Shown: positions 9,814-18,100 of the stretch, piece by piece | How positions within the stretch are numbered: position 1 is the first letter of the stretch | Layout of the letters: the number at the start of each line of letters is the position of its first letter | IMG/VR virus record: IMGVR_UViG_3300012988_000016 | Location: 62,001-126,000 of that record | DNA length: 64,000 bases | Origin: a virus | Strand: one strand, 5' to 3' | Program-made: the position numbers and the translations under genes | The notes under the pieces: generated by a model | Databases searched by the model: none | What the model was told of the DNA's origin: nothing | What the model saw: the letters and a program-made list of their open reading frames with translations, nothing else

Positions 9814-10958
9814 GTTATGATCGCCGTATCGACAAAATTTGCCCACACATGGTCCGTGAAGAGGCCCTGTATCTAAATCCTGATCGCAGAACTGTACGCC
9901 CATTACGTCCAATTGCGGCGGCGGTATCGGTCAAAGTCCGTTCCAACGGTCTAGACCTGATCCCTTCGCAAGGGGTCTATCTCCCTGCCCAATCCACTAC
10001 CTTGAAGTCTAGTCCCTTTACGATCCAGGGAGGGGTTAATGATCAATTGGTGATTCGCATTGATGACTTGCAGGATCAGACGGTATCGATCCCTTCTGGA
10101 AACAAACTCTCGGTCACTCAGATCGTTAATGTGGTAAACCGTCAGATTAGGGGCGCCTCCTTTACGGTTACCCCTAAGAATCAGCTTCGCCTGGTGACGG
10201 CTTCTCAAGGTCCTAGCAGTAAGATTTTCATCAATACTGCGGGCAGCACAGCAGCCGCCACGTTGGGTTATGCGACCAACAGGGGGTGGATTGGTCGAAC
10301 CACTACTCCTGGCTGGTCGCTAATTAACGATCCCAACACCTTGAGCGACCGGCCTACCAGGCTGATCGTTTTCGACGAACCTTTGAAGGGTTACAGCGAT
10401 TACGTAGAAATCGACTACACAACCGTCCGAGAAGAATGCCGTCGATGTGGTGGATTGGGAGTGGAGAACGACTGGTCCTATGATGGCCGAGGTAAAATCG
10501 TCAAGGCTGAGAATGAGACTCTTCTGATCCAGGAGATGCTCAAAGCTACCTACACCATCCAAGGATCTAACCCGTTTTTCCCCTTGTATGGGACCAACAT
10601 CGTCAATTCAATAGGTACCAAATTGGCGTCGGGTGGGGTGACTCAAAATCTGATCTTGTCAGAGGTCTACAACGCTTTTCAACGCTGGCAACAGATCAAG
10701 CGTGAGCAAGAAGAGAAGGTCGGACAGGTAGTGACAGATGAGGAGTACCCTTTCCGTATCTTGGAGGTCATTCTTCAGCCTAGTGAGCAAGATGAGACGA
10801 TCGTCTTTCTCAATGCTACCATTCAGAGTCGCTCCAGTAAACCGATTCAGATCGATCGTGGGATTCGTGTCCCAGGTCCTGTAAATCTGTTGGGTTCCTC
10901 TCAGCAGGCGGAAATGTTTCAGCAACCCATCCCTAACAACAAGCTATTCGGCGGATAA
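9810..10958 (+). CDS. gp25/W-like baseplate wedge (sheath initiator) protein, extended
   Basis: A 382-residue protein. The C-terminal third has the hallmarks of the gp25/GpW baseplate family: a 'NPFFPLYGTNI' segment near residue 253, a helix, then alternating strands with FRILEVILQP and a polar end. The family is usually 100-150 residues, so this protein carries a long N-terminal extension. That extension includes a CxxC (CRRCGG, near residue 210) of unknown role. The order gp25-like, J-like, I-like directly downstream is the standard baseplate order and supports the call. In contractile tails this protein starts sheath assembly at the baseplate. The assignment rests on motif and gene order, not a search. 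Confidence 0.6.
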   Translation: MSYDRRIDKICPHMVREEALYLNPDRRTVRPLRPIAAAVSVKVRSNGLDLIPSQGVYLPAQSTTLKSSPFTIQGGVNDQLVIRIDDLQDQTVSIPSGNKLSVTQIVNVVNRQIRGASFTVTPKNQLRLVTASQGPSSKIFINTAGSTAAATLGYATNRGWIGRTTTPGWSLINDPNTLSDRPTRLIVFDEPLKGYSDYVEIDYTTVREECRRCGGLGVENDWSYDGRGKIVKAENETLLIQEMLKATYTIQGSNPFFPLYGTNIVNSIGTKLASGGVTQNLILSEVYNAFQRWQQIKREQEEKVGQVVTDEEYPFRILEVILQPSEQDETIVFLNATIQSRSSKPIQIDRGIRVPGPVNLLGSSQQAEMFQQPIPNNKLFGG

Positions 10959-10960
10959 CT

Positions 10961-13900
10961 ATGGCAACAGCACCACAAATAGCCCTACGCGATGGGGTTG
11001 GGTTTACTCAGAACTTGGTCCTGACTACCAATCTGGAGTTCATCACCATCACTGGTACGGTGGACATCAACACGGTTGATATTCAGGTCTCAATCAACGG
11101 GGCAGCCTTCGTCTCTGATTCCAGTTTGGTTGGCCTGAATGGCTCTGTCTTCACGATCCCCAATCCAGCTTCTTATCCTGACGGTTTGCCGCTAGATTTG
11201 GGGCTAAACACCGTCGCCATTCGAGCCATCGATATCGTGGGTGGGGTGAGCCCTGTCTCGTTGGCTTCTATCACGAGAGTCACTCAAATCAGTGGTGTGG
11301 ACGCCCTGATTCCAACGGGCATTCGGGTGAACCGTAAACGAGACTCTGTCGATATCTTGGCCAACATCCCAGTATCGACTAGCGGAGAATTTCAGTTCAT
11401 AGGCTTCAACTTCTACGCTTCTTCCAGTCCTGGCGGTACGACAGGGTACTTCAAAATCAACACCACACCCGTTACCAATCAGGCTACTCAGTATCAAGAA
11501 GATCTGATCGATGTGTCGGACGCCAATGTGGTGTTCCCTGTACAGAAGTCGGTGACGGTCAATGTGTCGACCCAAGACATCGACGGAAATTCCACCCCCA
11601 TCTATACAAAAACTACCGACACCTTCGGCTTTACGGGGGATCTTAAGTTCGTTAGTTCGGTTCAGAGTCGTAGTCTCGTACAGTTCATTTACCTGAATCA
11701 CGTTCGTTCATCTGGCCCGAATGCAGACCAATTCATCGATGTCGATTCAACAGCTCCGCTCTATTACGTTGTAACTGGAGTTTTCTATGATTCCAGTCTG
11801 GATCAAGAGTTGGAGACTCCTTACAGCCAAGAGATCCTTGGTACCCCGCTGATCATCGACACCTCGATCAAAGATCTGCCGGGTAGAACACAATTCCAAA
11901 TCCTACTTGACTACGTGGGTGCCGTACAGGCGGCTGATTCCCTCATTTCCTTGATCCCAGGGTCTACCACTAGAGATGTGTCGATCAATCCGTTCGCCAG
12001 CGAAGCAGATCGAATCTGGTTCATCATCGATTTTGTCCACAAATCCTCTAGCTTCCTGACTCTTTTGCAGATTGACGACACCAACAATGATGGGGTGTCA
12101 GACCCAGTAGCTGGCAGTCACTACAAGCAGGCTCTGAGATCCGCTCTAGGTCTTCAGACCGATACTTCAGTTCAACAGCTGATCGACACTCAGTTCGACA
12201 AGCTGGCCAACAATTTCATGAAGCCCAGGTTGCCAGGGCGACCTGCTGTCGGTCAAGTGGTCTTCTATACTACCATCAAGCCGATCCTTGACGTCAATAT
12301 CGCATCTGGGACTATCGTTTCAACTGATGCTGATGCTGCGAACGGCATCCCTTCCATCCGCTATTTGGTGGGAGGCACCTACACCCTACCTGCCGCTCAA
12401 GCGGACGCCTTCTACAACTTTAGCACGAGGCGCTATGAGATAACGGTAGACATCACGGCTGAAACGATTGGTGATGAGGGTAACCGTCCCGCGGGAGAAA
12501 TCACAAATGTGTCCTCCTCTGTAGGGGGTATGCAGGTAACCAATACTGAAGCGACAGTCTTCGGTACCGATCGGGAAAGCAATGCCGACCTGGCCGCCAG
12601 AGCAATGTTGGGTTTCGTGTCGGTTGATACTGGAACCGAGGGAGGATACACCGCCACTGCCGCAGCACAGATTGGTATCGTCAAAAACAAGATCGTCAAA
12701 TCAGGCGACCCTCTGATGATGCGAGATTATGACGAGGTACGGCACAAGCACATTGGGGGTAAGGTCGATGTATGGGTGCAGGGCTTGAGAGAACGCACAG
12801 TAGTGGAACGTTTCGCCTTCTCCTTCGACACGGCCCTCGACATCTACTGCCAGATCATTGACGCTACCAATCTCATATTCCGAGTCCTAGACAGTCGTGT
12901 GACTCCCAATAGCCCAATTGTGGAAATCCTCAACAATCCTACACAGGGACTAGGTGTGAGAAATATCACTCAGGGGTTGGACTACAATCTGACTGGTGTG
13001 TCGATCATCGACTATCAAACGTTTCAACTCAGTACGTTGGTGGCTCAACCAGTAACGGCTATCGACGATATCATCACTGCTGACTATAGGTTCAGGTCTT
13101 TGAACCAATTCAGATTCACCCTTCAGCCTGTTCGTCGAGTCGTTTCAGTTGTGGGGGAGGCCTCTGGGGCATTGGATGTTACGCAAGGCTTCAGTCTCTT
13201 CAAGACGGAAGACCCTTTGCTCAACGGAGAGAGTACCATAGCGAAGGACTATCTGGTCATCAACCAAATAGGTGGGGTCCCTTCTGGAGCCTCGATTGCG
13301 GTAAATGACGAAGAACACGTCATCATCGGCTTCTTCGAAGAATCCTTGGGCTCAATAGGCATCAATACGACCACCATTCGAGTCTTCAGTCAAGATCGTA
13401 CGGTAGAATATGAGGGTCCAGGATCGGCTACCCCTGACTTCGACATCATTGCCGGAACCGCCACCACCCCCGCAAAGATTGTAAGGACCAATCCGTCCGA
13501 CATTGTTAGTGGCCAGACGGTATCGGTAGATTACGTTCACGATGAGAATTTCACGGTGACGTATGTGATCAATGACTTGCTACAGCAGTTGCAGCGCACG
13601 ATCAACAGTCGGAGACATATCACAGCAGATGTATTGGTCAAGCAAGCCATTCTCAACGATATTGCGCTTGAAACCACTGTGCAGCTCAAGTCAGGTGCCT
13701 CTAAGGACAAGGTGGATCCTGCTATTCGTTCCTCGGTGTCGATTGAGTTGAATCAGAAGCTCATTGGTCAAGGGGAAGCTCAATCAGATGTCATCAATGC
13801 AGTGGACTCTACTGAGGGGGTAGACTTCCAGGTAGTGCCTCTGGCGAAGATGGGGTATGCAGACGGCTCCAGGAAACTACGAGAATCCATCCTCTCATCA

Positions 13901-14377
13901 TCGGTTAGAATCCCTAGCCTGGACATTGGCGGCAATCAGGTATTCATCCTGACCAACGCCCTCAAGTTCCCCACCACAGACGGGGGTGGTTTGGTTACAG
14001 AGCACAGAGGGGTGTTCTCTGACGATGAAGTGATGGTTCTGGCTCAGTCGTTAGACTTGGTAGGTCAGCATCAGAATCAGGCCTACATCATTGGGGCAGG
14101 TGGGGCGATCATCACCGGTTACTCGGATGACGCCACCCTGATCTCAGAAGGATTCGTCACTTCCACCGACATCCAAAAGCAACGTCTGGCCAGAACAGCC
14201 AACCACGTATTGCTCAGCTTGTCGGGGGCTGGGATCCCCCCTGACAGCCCTGGGAACCACGTCTACGCGGTAAGCTATATCGTTCGTGGCGATGTGGGGC
14301 CGCATGACATCACAGCTTCTCCCGTAGAAGCACTTGACCTAGGAGCCTTTACATTGACGATTCGCGGGGCTTCCTGA
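10961..14377 (+). CDS. baseplate J-like (gp6-type) wedge protein
   Basis: An 1138-residue protein. Around residues 480-600 it carries the Baseplate_J signature: a G-D-E-G-N-x-P-A-G-E-I stretch, then VTN-x-EA, then a G-T-D-x-E-S-x-x-D-L-x-x-R segment. This family forms the ring of the contractile-tail baseplate. P2 gpJ is about 300 residues and T4 gp6 about 660, so this is a much enlarged version with extra beta-rich N-terminal (1-440) and C-terminal parts. It starts 2 nt after the previous stop and overlaps the next gene by one base (TGATGG). Confidence 0.85.
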   Translation: MATAPQIALRDGVGFTQNLVLTTNLEFITITGTVDINTVDIQVSINGAAFVSDSSLVGLNGSVFTIPNPASYPDGLPLDLGLNTVAIRAIDIVGGVSPVSLASITRVTQISGVDALIPTGIRVNRKRDSVDILANIPVSTSGEFQFIGFNFYASSSPGGTTGYFKINTTPVTNQATQYQEDLIDVSDANVVFPVQKSVTVNVSTQDIDGNSTPIYTKTTDTFGFTGDLKFVSSVQSRSLVQFIYLNHVRSSGPNADQFIDVDSTAPLYYVVTGVFYDSSLDQELETPYSQEILGTPLIIDTSIKDLPGRTQFQILLDYVGAVQAADSLISLIPGSTTRDVSINPFASEADRIWFIIDFVHKSSSFLTLLQIDDTNNDGVSDPVAGSHYKQALRSALGLQTDTSVQQLIDTQFDKLANNFMKPRLPGRPAVGQVVFYTTIKPILDVNIASGTIVSTDADAANGIPSIRYLVGGTYTLPAAQADAFYNFSTRRYEITVDITAETIGDEGNRPAGEITNVSSSVGGMQVTNTEATVFGTDRESNADLAARAMLGFVSVDTGTEGGYTATAAAQIGIVKNKIVKSGDPLMMRDYDEVRHKHIGGKVDVWVQGLRERTVVERFAFSFDTALDIYCQIIDATNLIFRVLDSRVTPNSPIVEILNNPTQGLGVRNITQGLDYNLTGVSIIDYQTFQLSTLVAQPVTAIDDIITADYRFRSLNQFRFTLQPVRRVVSVVGEASGALDVTQGFSLFKTEDPLLNGESTIAKDYLVINQIGGVPSGASIAVNDEEHVIIGFFEESLGSIGINTTTIRVFSQDRTVEYEGPGSATPDFDIIAGTATTPAKIVRTNPSDIVSGQTVSVDYVHDENFTVTYVINDLLQQLQRTINSRRHITADVLVKQAILNDIALETTVQLKSGASKDKVDPAIRSSVSIELNQKLIGQGEAQSDVINAVDSTEGVDFQVVPLAKMGYADGSRKLRESILSSSVRIPSLDIGGNQVFILTNALKFPTTDGGGLVTEHRGVFSDDEVMVLAQSLDLVGQHQNQAYIIGAGGAIITGYSDDATLISEGFVTSTDIQKQRLARTANHVLLSLSGAGIPPDSPGNHVYAVSYIVRGDVGPHDITASPVEALDLGAFTLTIRGAS

Positions 14378-15183
14378 TGGCCAGATTCACCATAGACCCT
14401 AGCCGAATCAACTTCACTATTGATCGTAGCGGCAAAGAATACAACCTGAGGGTACTACAGCGTTCGCAAGCCATCTTCACTTCGCTGTTGAACCTGCTTC
14501 CATCCAACTACATCAGCGCCGTGCAGGGACCGAACTATACGGTTGAGCTCAAAGCGGTGGCGGTAGAGATAGCCAAGATTGAGCTAGCCCTCGAAGACGT
14601 CGATATGGATCGCGACTTCACCCGCACCCGATCAGACTTTCTTTACAGTATGATTGGATATTTGGTATTCCTGAACAATCGTCTGCCCCCACTGGAATTT
14701 GATGATACTGAATTCCGCTCCTTCCTCCTATCATTGATCCGGATCTACTTTCAGGGTTCGGTTCCAGATTCAATCAGAGACGCGGCAGCGTTGTTCATCA
14801 CCAACGACTTCAAAGTCCTGGAGAACTTCCTGCTGACTCGTGAGGGGGCGTCAGGGCTCGATATTTCGGACCAATTCGGCTTCCAGATCAACATTGAGCT
14901 GATCAATCAATTTCCCCCTGGGCTCTTTGACCTGCAAAGCTCGATCCGCATCATCCTGGACATCATCAGGCCAGCCCACACTCTGTTTAGGATTCGCTAC
15001 ATATTCAAGGACGATTACAACCCAAATGGCAATGGGAAGATCCTAGATGCCTTGAGGTGGAAGCTCTCAGATTACCGATACGAGGATTTTAGGTCTTATT
15101 GGACAGGTATTAGAGATCGCGATCGTTTGGGTCGTAAGATGAACAGACGGGTGTCGGACGAAGATCATTCGGACGACTTCTAA
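14377..15183 (+). CDS. gpI-like tail/baseplate protein
   Basis: A 268-residue protein directly after the J-like gene, in the position of P2 gpI. It is largely helical in the N-terminal two thirds (AIFTSLLNLLPSNYI) and contains 'DIIRPAHTLFRIRY' near residues 192-205. This resembles the 'PAHT' region common in gpI/YmfQ-like tail proteins. The C-terminus is basic, then acidic (DEDHSDDF). In myophages gpI links the baseplate to the tail fibres, which fits the fibre gene immediately downstream. Confidence 0.6.
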   Translation: MARFTIDPSRINFTIDRSGKEYNLRVLQRSQAIFTSLLNLLPSNYISAVQGPNYTVELKAVAVEIAKIELALEDVDMDRDFTRTRSDFLYSMIGYLVFLNNRLPPLEFDDTEFRSFLLSLIRIYFQGSVPDSIRDAAALFITNDFKVLENFLLTREGASGLDISDQFGFQINIELINQFPPGLFDLQSSIRIILDIIRPAHTLFRIRYIFKDDYNPNGNGKILDALRWKLSDYRYEDFRSYWTGIRDRDRLGRKMNRRVSDEDHSDDF

Positions 15184-15197
15184 GGAGATGTGAAGCG

Positions 15198-18100
15198 ATG
15201 GGACTCATCGACGTAACGGCGAGTGACAGCATTGGAGCTGTAGAAGATGTGTCCGGAGGTTTGGATAAGACGCTTGTCGCGGGCAACGATTCGATAGCCA
15301 TTTCGGATTCGACCGACATCTACAAGAACAATATCCACTACGACATCACTGCCGGTAACGACTCGATCTCCGTAACGGATATCAAATTCCTAGAATTCTA
15401 CGGGAATCGTGTCCTCTCTGATGCGGTCGCTATCGTAGATCAAGTCACAATTGATCGGGTATTCCTCTCTGACACCCTTTCTGTTACCGACTCGGTGACG
15501 ATAACGACCTTCAGAGACTCGGCTGATAGCGTTACAGTTGTTGATGCTCTTTCGCCGGCCACAGACTATGTTCGGTCTTCTACCGATACCCTGAACACGA
15601 CCGATGCCGCCACACTGGACAACCAATTCGGCAGGATTCTGAGTGATACGGCTGTACTGACTGATTCTACTTTGGTGGATCCGACCAAGGATCGTGCTCC
15701 GTTTGATGCTGTATCGGTCTCAGATTCGATAGCGATTGTCACCAATAGTACACGCCTACCCCAAGACACCTTCAGTCTAACAGACAGTGTGTCAGCTGGG
15801 GCTATTCGTGAGCGTGTTCCTGCCACCGATTCGATCGTAACTACTGATTCTGGCTTTGGAGACCTGACAAAAAGTCGAGAATCTGCAGACTCTATTCTGT
15901 CGACAGACTCGACTACCGTTGGGAGAGACATTTATCGTGCGCTCTCTGATTCGCCGTCGATTTCAGATCAGGCTATTGCGAGCAAGTCTCTCAGCATAAC
16001 GATCAACGATTCGTCCTTCTTGACAGACACTGTCACGGTAGAGGCTCTCCACGTAGATGTCTTTCTGTCAGACCAGATTTTCGATATTTCGGACAGTGTG
16101 GTTCGTGAAACCACTTTGGTTCGGCAGTTCAACGATACCCTGTCTGTAACCGATTCTGCACAAGCGGCCCGAGGAGGGTTGGTCGATCGAAGTCTTTCCG
16201 ACACGATCGCTCTCAGTGACTCAATCAAGCAGATTTTGTGGCCTGGGTTCATCGACAACCTGTCCCTGTTCGACATCGTTCAGGTTGAACAGCTGGGGGC
16301 ATTCTCGGCCATTCCCAGTGCGGACGGGATGAGCCTTACCGTCAATTTCTCTGCCCTTCTTAGCTACGATCATTTCTTCGACCTGAGAAATTATCACTTT
16401 GAGCCTCTCCCTGGCAGCAAAGGGGTATTGTTTCAAGTCGAGAGTTGTACTCCCATCACAACACCCATCGTCTCTGGTACGTTGGGGTATCTGCCGGATT
16501 TGACGGCTTCCGATTTTCTATCTAACACCTTTCAAATTGACAGCAGTCTCTACACATTCACAAGCTCAGACATTGGGCGCTATGTGACTGTCTCCAATGG
16601 GCGTACACCAGGGACTTTTAGAATCACTGGGATTGTCAGTTCCACCAAGGTAACCTTGGATCGCCCCCTGTATGTCTCTGATCCTCAAAATGGGTCATTT
16701 CATTGGAATTTAACAGGCGCCATACAAGGTGCTGTATTCGGTCTCACCAACAAGGCCACCAACCAGGCAGGGTACAGCTTCTCAGCCCAAAACCTGATCC
16801 AACAGAACGGCGCTCCATACGCGGTATCGTTCAATTTCATCACCACAGGTATTCTGGGACCCAAACTGGCAGGGGTGGATCTAACGGACGAAGGTGTGTT
16901 GGTAATCGACTATGACCAACCGATGCGAAACGACCAAGATCTTGTGTCGCCCTTCGAATACAGCATCACAGGGCCGTCCGCAGTCAAGATCACCAAGGTG
17001 TGGTGTGCTGGCCCAACCGAGGTGGCGTTGGAGCTGTTTGGTTTGGGTGTTGGATCCTACACGTTGGCGGTCAACATCTCTGGCACCCCGAAGGACCTTG
17101 CCGGTAATCCTTTGGAGCCGGCCTTTAATCAAGCTATCTTCACTGGCTCGATTCCCCTTACGAATCGTAGCGTATTCACCGATAAGGGGCCGATCTCCAA
17201 GCCACCTCTTACACTTCAGACAGGCACCAATGCGGTCCTGAATAGCTTTACTGAAATCAGCCTGCCCAGTGCCTCGTTGACCTCAGCTCTGGTTAACCAG
17301 TACATCACGTTGACCGGTTCCGCGGCGAACAGTGGTACCTACCGAATTACGGGTGTGTTGTCTCCCACTAAACTGAGGGTGCAGGCAAGTCTGACTTTGC
17401 CCGACCCTAGCACCATCAGTTGGGAAATCTTCAATCCACGTAATGGGGAGATTGCCGATGACCCTGCAGATGTAGAGGTTTTGATCAACGGTTCTCCCAT
17501 CACTCCAGTGACAGTTGTTGGATTGATGGGGCAAGTTGTCTTGCCCACCATGCCTCTGCCAGACGATGACGTCAAGGTCAACTACAGCTGGGTGTTGAAT
17601 CCCACAGTTGACTTTCGCCGCCTGAATTCGAAGGAATTCCGTCTAAATTCGTGGAATTCAGATCCACTGTACGGTATCAGTCCTAGCCAACATCGTTACC
17701 GCTATAACAACACGCTGGTTCGTCCCAGTGAATTTGAGCCAGACGAGTTGTTGGCTACGTTGGACCAGCCAAAGCTTCGAGACGCCTACTATAGGGCCTA
17801 TGAGAGAGCTTACACGGCTTCCCTCAACGACCCCAACACCCTGCTGTTGAACAGTCCGATCCACAAGATCGCTTTCCCTGCCCCTCAAAGGACCGTTAGC
17901 GAATCGTTCACCATCTACGAAGCCTCTGCCATTCCTTCGAGCTCCACTCCTGCTTGGGTCAAGCATGGTACTGGCTTAGAATCGGTTGCGGCTGATTTGT
18001 TGACCGCTACTGACAACACTGTAGGGCCTTTCCCAGTCGGTCAACCCCAGTTCTGGACTCAAGAGATAGACCTGACGTTTCCGCACAGTTTCGCTCTTTC

